A stretch of 64,000 nucleotides of DNA, from assembly GCA_963082975.1 (NCBI GenBank), contig OY720346.1, positions 23,120,720 through 23,184,719 of the forward strand, given 5' to 3'. The stretch is from Labia minor (Eukaryota > Arthropoda > Insecta > Dermaptera > Spongiphoridae). The notes beneath the pieces are model-generated. The model ran no database searches. It saw nothing but the letters and a program-made list of their open reading frames with translations, and had not been told where the DNA came from. A program made the position numbers and the translations under genes. Below, piece by piece: positions 1 to 10,895 of the stretch (its first letter is position 1; the number at the start of each line of letters is the position of its first letter).

Positions 1-135
1 AAACATTTTAATAATTAATAATAAATAAATAAAATAATTATATAAAAAATTTAATTGTGTTATGAATTTTATTATCTAACGCTCGAGAGCAAGATTGATT
101 AGAATTCACGAATATTAGAATGAAAATTATAAATA
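1..135. repeat. Left arm of a long inverted repeat
   Basis: This AT-rich arm is matched in inverse orientation by 3275-3424. Both arms share the core CTCGAGAGCAAGATTGATTA (with small changes) and end in AAACATTTTAATAA. The left arm begins at the window edge, so it may extend further. The two arms enclose about 3.1 kb holding LINE fragments and a HINE-A element. The layout suggests a DNA transposon with ~140-bp terminal inverted repeats; no transposase was recognised between the arms. Confidence 0.6.
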
Positions 136-809
136 AAATTAATAACCTAAACAAAAATAGACTTAATTTAGTAGGTTGATTTCATAAATAGGATTTTACC
201 TAGAGACACAGCCTAAATTAATTATTATTTAATAGTTATTATTCAAATTAATTTTAAATTGAAAAAATACTTAATCGTTGAAGTGAAAATTAATCATTTA
301 TCAGTTATGTTAATTTTAACATTTGTTTATTCAATATTCATAATATACATTTACCTTCTTTTTATTTTTTTCAGAATGTAAACTCGATTATTTGTCTTTG
401 CCAGGTCGGCGTACAAATCTTACAACAATTCAATATACAATTAGGATTTCAATAAAATACAAAAAAAAGCAAATATACAACAAATGAGAAAAAAACAAAT
501 AAATTAAACAATAATAAACAGATAAACAGATAAACATATAAATTGTTTCATGACATATAACACCCATCGTCTCACTCATTGATTATGAAACTTCTTAATT
601 ATACATTAACTATTCTTAATTATACATTATAATACATATCACCCACCTGTTTCTCATTTCCCATATTTAAACTCCATAAAAATATTTTCGCTGGTTGGTA
701 TTTAAATATTTCATTAGAAATTTCTTCCTAACCGGACTATAAATAGGGTATTAAATAAATAAGTGTTAAAGTTTGTTTCTTTTTTAATAAACTGAATAAA
801 GTGCACTCT
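136..809. other. AT-rich stretch, nothing recognised
   Basis: Low-complexity AT-rich sequence without a convincing open frame, splice-site pair or terminal repeat. It lies inside the long inverted repeat formed by 1-135 and 3275-3424. Confidence 0.5.
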
Positions 810-1200
810 TCAATAGGATCTATTCTATACAAGTTTTTCCTACTTTGGATAACCTTTGTGCTATATAGCCACCCTTAACCGAATAATTACCCTTAAACTG
901 AATAACCAGTATCGTGGTCACATCAAATGATCTCTCGAAATTTTTAATCTGTGATACAGCGGTGTGTATGAAGATTAATCCAAGCCTCCCAAGTCCTTTA
1001 AACACTTTATATCTATAATTCTATCTATAAATCTTGGGAGTTCCATATTTCTGTCAATTTTGTTATCTCAAAAAACGCTCTTATTTCTATTGTCCAGTTG
1101 TATTTATCGTTAGCTCTATCCATCCTACTTAGCTGAATCAGGCTGTTGTAACAGATTTTGAGCAGTCTCTCAGACGGCATTTCAAGCATCCTGCACAACC
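810..1200 (-). pseudogene. LINE reverse transcriptase, C-terminal relic
   Basis: Read on the minus strand from about 1200, the sequence encodes a segment with motifs MPSERLLKICYNSL, QLSRMDRANDKYNW and LTEIW before a stop near 1022. The pattern (MP..RL.KIC, then KYNW, then a G/L-x-x-IW ending) is typical of the region after the catalytic domain in non-LTR reverse transcriptases. A 61-residue open frame continues at 820-1005 in another phase and may be the same reading frame after a shift. No polymerase motif, start or poly-A tail is visible, so this is a dead fragment. The subclass is not certain. Confidence 0.5.
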
Positions 1201-1319
1201 ACCCAAGAATTATTCATTAAATATTTAATAATTAATAATTTATTAAGTAGTTTTTTTTGTCTGTGGCCCGCCAAGGAATATCGAACTTTCGTGATAAAAA
1301 TAATAAATAAATAATAAAT

Positions 1320-1462
1320 CCACAGGGATAGATGGGACACCTGCAGAATTAATTAAATATAGTGGGAGTCCTTTAGTAGAGGCACGAACAAGTTAGTTCT
1401 TTTAAATTATCTCATTAAAATAGCAAGAAACAATTATTATCCTACTTTTTAAAAAGGTAAAT
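1320..1462 (+). pseudogene. LINE reverse transcriptase finger-domain fragment
   Basis: The plus strand encodes GIDGTPAELIKYSGSPLVEA followed by a stop and then LFKKVNK. This matches the early reverse-transcriptase pattern G-x-D-G-x-P-A-E-L-I-K-Y plus the later YKKGDK-type motif of RTE-like LINEs. The reading frame is broken. It lies upstream of and in the same orientation as the LINE fragment at 1710-1880, so both probably come from one decayed insertion. Confidence 0.5.
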
Positions 1463-1709
1463 AAATAATACAATAATTACAGTGGAATCTCACTTTTGGC
1501 AAAATCTTTTAAGATTCTCTCGAATATATTTTTATTAAAATTACGACCTTATGCAGAGGAAATAGTGAGAGATTATCAATGATAATAGAGAAAAATTGAT
1601 TGATATTAGATCAAATATTCTCGTTAAGATATATACCATATTAGAAAAAACGCAAATTCAATTATTATTTATTATTTTAGGTTCATCGTTCATAGACTTA
1701 AATATATAA

Positions 1710-1880
1710 TAATCACGAAGGATAATAATATTTGAGAAGAATTTAAATTAAGGTTGCAATGGGGTAGCGCCTGTTATTATGCAATAAAGGGGCTTATTTC
1801 ATCAAAATTATTATCCAAGCCAATCAAAATTAAAATATATAAACAATTGTTTTGCCGATTGTATTATATGGTATATTGTA
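1710..1880 (+). pseudogene. RTE-like LINE fragment (pre-C-terminal region)
   Basis: Nucleotide similarity to the LINE segments at 19.98-20.07, 26.85-26.96 (minus), 42.83-42.93 (minus) and 56.03-56.17 kb: the words AATATTTGAGAAGAATTTAA, GTTGCAAT, GCGCCTGTTAT and GTATTATATGG appear in order. In better copies this encodes the segment leading into KIYKTIILPVVLYGCEAW. The copy stops abruptly after GTATTATATGG and cannot code. Confidence 0.6.
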
Positions 1881-2417
1881 TTAGGATATGTGTACATAGT
1901 TGATTAGTGTCAAATGTTTATTAATTTTTCTCTGTCCCATTCATTTTCATTTTATCTCTTTGTATATGTTTATCTTATGTATTTAAATATTATAAATGAA
2001 TATTTTCTTTATTGATATTATTTTTAAATGAAAGCACACAAAATATTTCCCTTTCAGTTAAATGAAAAGATCAATGGGTTTGATAAACTGAGTGGATGAG
2101 ATGTTTGCATGAGATGTTATTTGCTTTAAGTATGTACAATTTTAGTAATATCTCTTGCTGAGGCTTACTCAATGATAAGAGAAATTACTACATTCATTTC
2201 ATTCATTAGAAATGCAAAGGATAGAAACAGATAAAACTTGTAATGTAAGGTTTGACAAGCTAAATAAATATAAATAAATAAATACAGTATTTTTACACAG
2301 TTGGTTCTCTATAAAATATATTTATAATGTATGTAAACATAACAATTTCTATGAAGAATTATAAAACAACATTAATATTAATGAATAACATAAAATAATT
2401 ATTACACTACTCTTTTT
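1881..2417. other. AT-rich stretch, nothing recognised
   Basis: AT-rich spacer between a LINE fragment and a HINE-A element. No coding signal, tandem array or terminal repeat was recognised. Confidence 0.4.
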
Positions 2418-3067
2418 ACCGACCGACGATAGTAAGGGAGGTATTGTTTTCACACCAAATTTCACATGTGGAGATTTTTACATATCTCCACGAATCATGC
2501 ATTTTCTTAACAGAAAAAAATATTTTTAGCATGATGTCTGTCCGTCCGTCCGACCGTCTGTCCGTCCGTATAGATGTGTACAGCCTGAACGGCTCAACGG
2601 ATTTTGATGAAATTTGCTATATTTACTTAATGCATCAGTGGGATGAATTGATCAACTTTTTGGTGCAAATCCGGAAACCGGAAGTGGTAGTATTAGCGAT
2701 CGACGATTGGAAGGGAAGGGTTATTTTCACACCAAATTTCACATGAGATTTTTTTACATATCACCACAAATGTATTGGTTTTATCCTCGGGAAAAATCAT
2801 CTTCATTATGTTTTTCTTAATTTAAAATTATATGACGTCACCCAGCTCTTCATGACGTCACAGTCTCCTTATTATGATCACGGGCAACGCCGGCTACCTC
2901 AGCTATATATTATAAATAAAATAAAATTATAAATATTTATGTTCTGTCCATATCTGTTTTTTATTACATTAATAGATATATTAAAATTATTTAAAATTGT
3001 TTCTGTAGCTGGAAATTAATTTATTTCAAACCGTCGGTCGGTTCGGACCTGGCCACAGGTCAACTTA
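2418..3067 (+). mobile_element. HINE-A, full-length Helentron-like non-autonomous element
   Basis: Begins ACCGACCGACGATAGTAAGG after a T run. The inverse complement CGTCGGTCGGT lies near the end, followed by the perfect hairpin GACCTG-GCCA-CAGGTC and the terminus AACTT. The core holds a GTCC/GTCT microsatellite near 2536-2570, then a block with GATGAAATTTG and AACCGGAAGTGGTAG. It has no coding capacity of its own; the 100-residue open frame at 2444-2746 merely follows the microsatellite. Asymmetric subterminal inverted repeats plus a 3' hairpin match the plan known for Helentron-derived HINE/DINE-1 elements. This is the best reference copy of the family in this window. Confidence 0.75.
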
Positions 3068-3274
3068 TTTTAAAATATTATTATTTATTAGAATAAAATA
3101 TTTTTCCAATGTCTATAATATTTACATAATTTTGTTTCTATCTAAGGCTATTTACAAAAAAATAATTCAATAAAATAAAATATTTCAAATCTTCGATTTC
3201 TAGAATAAACAGTGCTTCTGTATTCCATCATTTATAGACTCATTAGGGTTACATACTAAGAGTAATAATTGAAT

Positions 3275-3424
3275 AATAATTTTCATTCTAATATTCTTGA
3301 ATTCTAATCAATCTTGCTCTCGAGCTTTAGATAATAAAATTGATAATACAATTAAATTATTTATTTTATTTATTTTCTTTATATTATTTTATTTCAGAGA
3401 TTATTTATTATTATTTATTAAAAT
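3275..3424. repeat. Right arm of a long inverted repeat
   Basis: Inverse complement of 1-135, ending TATTAAAATGTTT. See the left arm. The two arms differ by scattered substitutions and small gaps, so the structure is not very recent. Confidence 0.6.
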
Positions 3425-4745
3425 GTTTATTTTATAATAAATCACTTAAATAATTTAATATATGTTTTATACATACAATTATAATTTTTATAATTGTATA
3501 ATATTTTATAATATTTTGAATATACAAATGTTCATTCATTTACGCTTTGTCTGAATCAGAATGTAATGAAATGTTGAATCATCCAAATGTTTATTTGTAT
3601 CTAATTTACCATATACTATGTATAATATTAAGATGATGTTATTTCAAGTATTAATTTAAAACTCTAGAAATAATTATTTCAACAACTTTAATAGAATAAA
3701 TAAAAATTCAAAAAATTAAATAAATAATAATTTTTATACCTTTATAATAAAAATACATAAAAAAAGATGAGAGACACTCCTAATTAGTGGCTTGTTAGCA
3801 TTCACAATATTTTTTATGGTATTCATTTAATACCGTATTTTACTTTTGAAATTAGTATTAAACTTCAACAAACAATACTATAGCACCCGCTCAAGCTATA
3901 GAATAAATTGACGCCCGCATATTCGTAAAATTTATTATATTCATAGCCAAAATACCGTTCTGATTTTCCGCCCCGGTCACAAGTCCGCTTTGCCGCCCTC
4001 TAGAGCGGACCCTGAATATTATCACCCACCGATAAAATTACAAGACTACTACACTGCATCTATGCTCGTTAATATCGAGAAGCGCACAGAATTAGTACGT
4101 TTGCAATCTTTTTCCGAGTCAAAAGATTAATAGATTCTTATATAAAAAAACCAAAGTTATTGAGATGTCGCAATATGTGCTGCTGCATTCTAGCTTCATT
4201 ATTTATACTTCGGACTTACACTTACGTAGATGGAAGTACTGATGCATCCACCATACTCATCCGACCTATCATCGTATATGATTTAATAAGTTAAAAGCTC
4301 CGTTACCATTACTTAGTAAGAAGTCATCGTATATAAACTAAGATTTGAGAGAGTATGACTTTTAGAATATTCAACGACAATATGATTTATAACATATTTT
4401 GCAGAGAGAGATTATGAATTATTACCTAAGGAAATATAAATCAATTTATATGAGGAATATAACATTACCAGTAATTTTGATATATTATTATTACTTTATT
4501 ATAGAATATAATTTAAGTCATAATTGAAGATAATAACCTGCGATTGAAATATTTCTGAGGGTCACTTTTCTTTAATACATATTTTAGCTAACGTTATATT
4601 TTTTCAAAATGCGGTAAAAGTTAAATGAATGATAATTTAGATTATGAAAAAAGGGTGGAATTATATTTATTTAATAATGAAAAATAAATAGTTAAGAAAA
4701 TAATAGAAAATTCTCTTACTAAATCCTTTACTTAATCCTTTGATG
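3425..4745. other. AT-rich stretch with an old GC-richer remnant
   Basis: Mostly AT-rich sequence. At about 3890-4015 a GC-richer patch contains TTTCCGCCCC, TTTGCCGCCCTC and GAGCGGACCC, which resemble words at both ends of the hAT element at 4974-5651 and may be a degraded relative. The complex sequence at 4020-4260 has no recognised function. No gene was found. Confidence 0.35.
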
Positions 4746-4950
4746 CAGTGTTTCTCAACCTTTCAATATTCCAGTAATCAATAATAAATTTTCTATCATA
4801 ATTTTCACCCCACTGGATTCTTTTTTTAAATCATTTTTAACTAATTGACAATACAAGATTATCTTTATATGATGAGTGGTTTCTTTTCAGTCACACAGGT
4901 GATCGATTTGTTCCACTAGTGGGGCGCGTTCCACAGTTTGAGAATCGATG
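4746..4950. mobile_element. Non-autonomous hAT-like element
   Basis: Ends are imperfect inverted repeats: left CAGTGTTTCTCAACCT and, read from the right, CATCGATTCTCAAACT. The flanks CTTTGATG and CTTTAAAG agree at 6 of 8 positions, an aged 8-bp target duplication. The CAGTG-x-TTCTCAA terminus is typical of Charlie-type hAT elements. It is 205 bp and non-coding. Confidence 0.6.
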
Positions 4951-4973
4951 CTTTAAAGTAAAATTCGTTAACA

Positions 4974-5651
4974 CATTGGCGTACCTAGAACTTTTGCCGC
5001 CCGGGGCGATCTCCAGTTTGCCGCCCTTTCTATTATAAGTCAATCAAATAGTGGTTTTTATAAATACACATAAATAAATTATTAAGTTATTTAATCAATA
5101 TTAATTAATACACAGAGTAATTTTTTTTACACATATTTGTATGCACTCGTAAACATATTTATATAATATTTACTCTTCTAGCTTTCATACTAGAAAAATC
5201 GTATATAATGTTCTCAAAATTTATATTATTTGTAATTTCTTGTTCTATTGACAATATTGCAAGATTTTGTAGTCTTAATTAACTCATTGTAGAACAAAGA
5301 TAATTTTGCCGAACAAAATCTTAAAGATGCGTTTACGAATTCAACGAATTTTAATGAATACAATAAAATAAAATTATTATCCTGTTCTTGGAATTCAAAA
5401 TTTACACTAAAATGCATTTATATACATCGAGGAATAATATTCAAAATCATATAGTTCATCATAATTTATATAAATCAAATAGTAAACTTATAATCATCAT
5501 AATAATCATTTATTATTCAAGAAAGAAAAAAAATAAATATGAAAAGAATAAGTTGCTTTTTATAACTATAACTAAATATAAAAAATGCCGCCCCAAGATA
5601 AGTGCCGCCCGGTGCGGACCGCACCCACCGACCCCCTTAGGTACGCCACTG
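4974..5651. mobile_element. Non-autonomous hAT element with perfect 8-bp target duplication
   Basis: Flanked by CGTTAACA on both sides (4966-4973 and 5652-5659). The left end is CATTGGCGTACCTA; the right end read inward is CAGTGGCGTACCTA. Subterminal GC-rich words TTGCCGCCC and ATGCCGCCCC occur just inside the two ends, while the interior is AT-rich. An exact 8-bp duplication and the CAGTGG start identify a hAT insertion. It is 678 bp, and the short open frames inside do not resemble transposase. Confidence 0.85.
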
Positions 5652-5659
5652 CGTTAACA

Positions 5660-6962
5660 ATATAAATAGTTTATATTAGAAGATAAGTGAAGTTCTTTTA
5701 TGAAACTTTATTAAAAAATAAATAATTGAATAATATTATTCTTATTTCTATTTATACATAAAATTATATTTCTGAATTCCTATTAAGACATATTTCAAGA
5801 ATATACATATCTTTATTTTAAATTTATTAGTTACTTATTCATTTAGTTAAATAATTGGCTTCAAAGCTATTTAACCAAAATAATTTTATAAATGCAAGAG
5901 ATTTATTTTTTTCTATGATGTACATATTGTAATATTCTGTAAAATATATAGATACATTGTAACCTTTCTTGTTATATATAAATATTTTATATAAAAAATT
6001 AATTAATTAATTTTCAAGTATTCCAAATAAACATAAGCTCAATATATGGTGAAATAAAAACTTAATATGTATAATTACCGATTTATATGTAATTATATAT
6101 TTTAGATAAATATTTAAAAACTGATAGTTGATATTTTATATGGTCAAAAAAGGAATTAGAATATACATATGTAAAATGAATACCATAAATATTAGGGAGA
6201 ATTGAGAAATTGGATGAAAATACTTTTTTGTGATGGAATAACCATGTAGGAAGGACATTCAAGGATGTTTTAAGAAGGAATTTCCGGAATGGTAAATGAA
6301 CTTAGAGGATGTTCATTTCAGAACTCAACGAGCACTGTGAGGAGTTTTGGAAGCTTTAAAAACAAGAAACGAATTAATGTAAATTTAATTGGATTTTCTT
6401 GCTTGCAATTAGTACAATTATATAATTCGGTTTATAATTAAATGAAAGGTAATTTTAAAGATCCAGAAATATTTGGTTTTATTTATAACTCGTTAATTAT
6501 TAAAGGGTAGAAATTATATTGAGCCAAGATTACGGTAAATTATAAAATTTCAATTAAATTTAAATTTTTTATCAATAATAAAAAATTATTAAGTAAAAAT
6601 ATAGAAATTTTTTATTGGTTTTAATTTTATAAAATTAAAGAAATAAAAATATATTAAATCAATCAATCTATTAGGTTGTCTGAGTTTGCTAGATATTAAA
6701 CAATTTATATTGTTTCCCCTCTAAATACGAGTTCGATGTTTTAAATACGATTAAAATATTAAAAATCCAACTGAATCAATCACCAATTTTATCTTCTTTA
6801 CTTAATCTTTATTTTAAATATTTAAAGAAGATAAATATAAAAATTTCCAATTTATTAATATATAATTTTGAGATTATTTTCCTTCTTTTGATAGTTTATT
6901 GCCGTCAATTTCAATAAAAATTGAATTAATTTTAATTAGTTTTATTATTTTGTTTCCATTTT
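5660..6962. other. AT-rich stretch, nothing recognised
   Basis: AT-rich sequence with homopolymer runs. No supported exon, RNA gene or element ends were seen. Confidence 0.45.
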
Positions 6963-7584
6963 TACTATCTCGTAAGAGATAGTATTGCGATCACGAAAAT
7001 TTTCGATGTTGAGATTTTGATGTTTTAAGCGTTTTGAAGGTTCCTGAATCATTTTCACTAAGGTTGAGAAAAATGTCTGTGTGTGTATGTGTGTATGTGT
7101 GTGTGTGTATGTATGTATGTAACCAAGATTACGCAAAAACGGTTTGAGGTAGAATGATGAAATTTGGTACATGGGCATTATTCAAAATTCATTGTTTTCT
7201 ATCAACTTTTGAGAAATGTAGCTCAACCGGAAGAGGGTCATTACCTACAACGTTTTTATTTTTTTTCTTCTAAAGTGATCGTAAAAATAAAGATATATGT
7301 TGATAATTTTTCACATGATTAATAATTGTATAAAACTGCTATATATAGAATTTCAGTTTGATTGAATCGCTGAAAGTACTAGAATTAATTTTTTAACACT
7401 GCAAATCACGCGCCAGCTCGTGACGTGGTGCCATCAACAAGAGGCCAAACTTCTGCTGGTTAATAAATATGATTTATTAATTTTAATTTATAATTTAATT
7501 AATTAAATTTTATTTAAATATAATATATGTTATTTAATCCAATTCAAATTTGCGAGATAGTCGCGTGGAGACACTCCAGCTAAT
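6963..7584 (+). mobile_element. HINE-B, full-length Helentron-like element
   Basis: Begins ACTATCTCGTAAGAGATAGT. The inverse motif GCGAGATAGT lies near the end, followed by the hairpin (here GCGTG-GAGA-CACTC; GAGTG-GAGA-CACTC in other copies) and CAGCTAATT. The core has a TGTG/TATG microsatellite at 7076-7118 and the block GATGAAATTTGGTACATGGG ... CTCAACCGGAAGAGG. There is no protein-coding capacity; the minus-strand 77-residue frame over this element is chance. Plan as in HINE-A but with unrelated termini. Confidence 0.75.
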
Positions 7585-9109
7585 TTTTAACAGAATTTAT
7601 GAATAATGATTACAGAATAAACATTAATTAAATTAAAAGATGTATAAAATTTAATTTAATTTATAATATATATATTTTTTTTATTTTTATTATTAATTTG
7701 TACATTTCGGAATCTGTAGATAGTTTCAAATGTTTATGTTGTCTGGAGAAATATCGTGACTGTTACTAGTAATATTTGTATTCAGTAAAATAAAACAAAA
7801 ATAAGGGAAATGAAAATTAAATTTTTATTCTTATCGTTTATCATTTATGAAAAATATTTCTTTTGTTGTAAAAAATGATTTTTAATTTGAAAATATATCG
7901 TAATTTTATAATTTAATTATAAATGTTAATAAAAGAAATACAATAAAGAGAATGAAAAAAAAAACGAAAAATTAAATTACTTATTACATTTGAATATCAT
8001 TACTTATTTTTTTATTCTTAACTAAACATTTTGTGGTTGTTGTTTTTGTTGTTGGTATTCATTTTACTGGTCTCCTCGGATTTTCACTGTAACACGCGAT
8101 AACCGAATCGATCCAGTGAGATTAATAGGCTTGAACTACTCTCTCGCTCTCTTTCAGGTCACCCTGGATAATTATAAGAAGGCAACAAGTGAACTAGAAC
8201 TCAATTGGTTGTTTATTATTGTTTGCACACGCAAATTATTCATCAAGACGAATTATTATCATCAATTCATTATCATGTTCATTCATAGAGAATTCATGAA
8301 ATATGAAATAATTAGTATAAATCCATCGATAAATGTTTTTGTAAAAATAATATTTTTTTTATTTTTTTTATTCATTTAATCAAATTTAAGTTAAATTTTT
8401 GAATGGGATGATAAGGAAAAAAAACAATAATAATAATAATAAACATTAAATGTACAAGATAAAGAAAAGAGTTAACAGAAAGACAGAAACTGGAACTCAA
8501 ATTGTAACATTTCTACAACAATTACTACGACGAAGTTTAATCTTTAAGCTCCAACTGGAAGAAAGACACAGTCATTTAATGAAAATTAAGCTTCAAGTAC
8601 TCAAAGGAAGAAGATTATTTTCATTTAATTTAATCATTTATATTGTGTTTTATATTATTATTATTATTATCTACTAAGACCCTATGAATAGATTAAATTG
8701 GAGATTATGGAAATTCGGGATATGGATCAATAGTATTTATTAAAATTCATTTGATATTAATTATAATCAACTTGAATGGTTATCATTTCATTTTTATTAT
8801 TATTAATATAATCAAGTAAATATATATATATATATATATATCAATAATATATGTAAATGAGAGTATTTGTGATGTAATTTGAAGAATTAAGCTGGATCAA
8901 AAATATCAAAAATTTATACATTCAAATAAAAATTGGTTTTTATATATTAATTATATATATTCACTCACAAACGATATTTTATATACATTAATTATTTAAC
9001 TCTTATTTATAAATTTATTATTTATTAATTATCTAAAAGATATTTATATAGAGTATAATATTTTTTGAATAAGAATTATTATTTCAAATTTATTTTTATT
9101 TATTATTAT
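7585..9109. other. AT-rich stretch with weak transcript-like signals
   Basis: Mostly AT-rich, with an (AT)n run at 8820-8841. A pyrimidine tract CTCTCTCGCTCTCTTTCAG ends at 8157 and is followed by GTCACCCTGGATAATTATAA, which would suit a 3' splice site on the plus strand, but no matching donor or conserved peptide could be defined. A 75-residue frame at 8450-8677 (starts MYKIKKRVNRK, ends in a hydrophobic tail) is unrecognised and could be chance. Confidence 0.25.
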
Positions 9110-9645
9110 TACTATCTCGTAAGTTTGAGAAAAATGTCTCTCTCTCTCTCTGTCTGTGTTTGTGTGTGTGTGTATGTATGTAACCAAGATTACGCAAAAA
9201 CGGTTTGAACTAGAATGATGAAATTTGGTACATGGGCATTATTCAAAATTTGTAGTTTTCTATCAACTTTTGAGCAATGTAGCTCAACCGGAAGAGGGTC
9301 ATTACTTACAACGTTTTGATTTTTTTTCCTCTAAAGTGACCGTAAAAATAAAGATATATGTTTGATAATTTTTCACACGATTAATAATTGTATAAAACTG
9401 CTATATATAGAATTTCAGCTTGATTTATTTGCTGAAAGTACCAGAATTAATTTTTTAACACTGCAAATCTCACGCGCCAACACGTGACGTAGTGCCATCA
9501 ACAAAGAGCTAAACATGCGCAGGTTTAATAAATATGATTTATTAATTTTAATTTATAATTTAATTAATTTAATTTAATTTAAATTAATATATGTTATTTA
9601 ATTCAATTCAAATTTGCGAGATAATCGAGTGGAGACACTCCAGCT
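9110..9645 (+). mobile_element. HINE-B copy with 5' internal deletion
   Basis: Starts ACTATCTCGTAAG, then jumps directly to TTTGAGAAAAATGTC, missing about 80 bp present in the copy at 6963. It keeps the (CT)n/(GT)n core, the GATGAAATTTGGTACATGGG block and the 3' end GCGAGATAATCGAGTGGAGA plus CACTCCAGCT. One change in the 3' subterminal motif (ATAAT for ATAGT) marks independent decay. Confidence 0.75.
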
Positions 9646-10564
9646 TTTTCGTTTAATTCAAAATATTTAGTTGAATAAATATATATAATAGATAGTATAA
9701 TTTAATAATATATTTAAAATTTTGAATTATAATTTTTATATTTATTGTTACATATTGTATTTGCTCAAACAACAAAATAACGAACTAAATTAAATACATA
9801 ATTTAATTTTCTTTCTTTTTTTAATTTCAAAACAACATCATTATATTTTTTCTCGTCTCATTGTTATTATTTTATATTATTTATTTTTTATTGTGTAACC
9901 TATTTCTTTAGAATAGATAATTTTATAATAAAGAGAAGATTCTTCTTTGAATATTAAAAAGGTTTGCAAGTCAGTATTCTAATTAATAATTGAATGAAGT
10001 GATTATATTGCTATATTTAATTATTGTGTGTGTTCATAATAAATTGCTTAATTTTGATTCTTCTTGGTATTAATTAGATAAATAATACAGATAAATTAAA
10101 TGAATGGATTTCGATATTTTGTTTTGAATGTTTAAAGAGAAAATTAATAAGTCAATATGTGGGTGTGTGCTTGAGTGAAGGGCAAATTCATAATTAGAGG
10201 ATGTATAAGTCATTTTTAATAAGTCTATTATAGTTAAATATTAATTTATTTATTTTTTGTTAGTAAGATATAATTTTTATTGATTACTAGGAGTTATTAT
10301 ATCCATTTTAAGAATACAATTCTTTTTTAATAATATGAAATAAGAAAATATAAGTAAGTCTTTTGTGTAATATTGTTTGTTTATTTTTTAATAAAGGTAA
10401 AAAATGCTTAAAACAGGATTAACATCAAAAGCGAACTTGATAAGTAAACCAACACAAAGAATTTATATTTAAACAAATATTTTTGAAAAAAAAAACTTGT
10501 TACTTTAAATTTGATTAAATAAAAATATCTTTTTCTTATAAAGTATGAATGGTACAAATGTTAA
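9646..10564. other. AT-rich stretch, nothing recognised
   Basis: AT-rich spacer without recognised genes or element ends. Confidence 0.4.
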
Positions 10565-10790
10565 GAATTTTAATTAATACGAGGCATGTTTTTTACATAA
10601 TTTCTACATAATTTCCGTCAATATTCCTCAAAAAATTCTGCCGCCTGACTTGTTAACCACTGTATCACAGCTGTTTTGACTTTTGATTATCTCATTACGA
10701 GGCAGAAATTCCACAAGCAATACTCCTTTTCTGTCCCAAAAAACTGTGCACATGATTCCTTGCTTAAACTTCACTTTTTTTGCAAAGAAC
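10565..10790 (-). pseudogene. mariner transposase fragment, internally deleted
   Basis: On the minus strand from 10790 one frame reads TVFWDRKGVLLVEFLPRNE, the block after the first catalytic Asp in mariner transposases. It runs straight into a second frame with KTAVIQWLTSQAAEFFEEY, a C-terminal mariner signature. The part with the second and third catalytic residues is missing and there is a frameshift, so the copy is dead. It lies next to an arm of the TIR element also found at 17.4 and 61.8 kb. Confidence 0.65.
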
Positions 10791-10796
10791 TTAATG

Positions 10797-10895
10797 CGCC
10801 CAACGTTTTTCGTTGAATATGAAGCAATTCAGCCATAAACTTTGTCAGGCTTATAGAAAAATTATTTTGTTTTTAGTCCATTGGAAAAACGTTAT
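10797..10895. repeat. Single terminal arm of the 17-kb-type TIR element
   Basis: Shares GAATATGAAGCAATTCA, AAACTTTGTCAGGCTTATAG and TTGGAAAAACGTTATT with the inverted arms of the elements at 17372-18468 and 61757-62589. Only one arm is present, so this is a solo end or deletion product. Confidence 0.65.

Noticed and set aside
2444..2746. 100-residue open frame with SVRPSDRLSVRIDVYSLNG
   Set aside because: It is the translation of the HINE-A microsatellite and core; the same phrase recurs in other copies with stops and indels.
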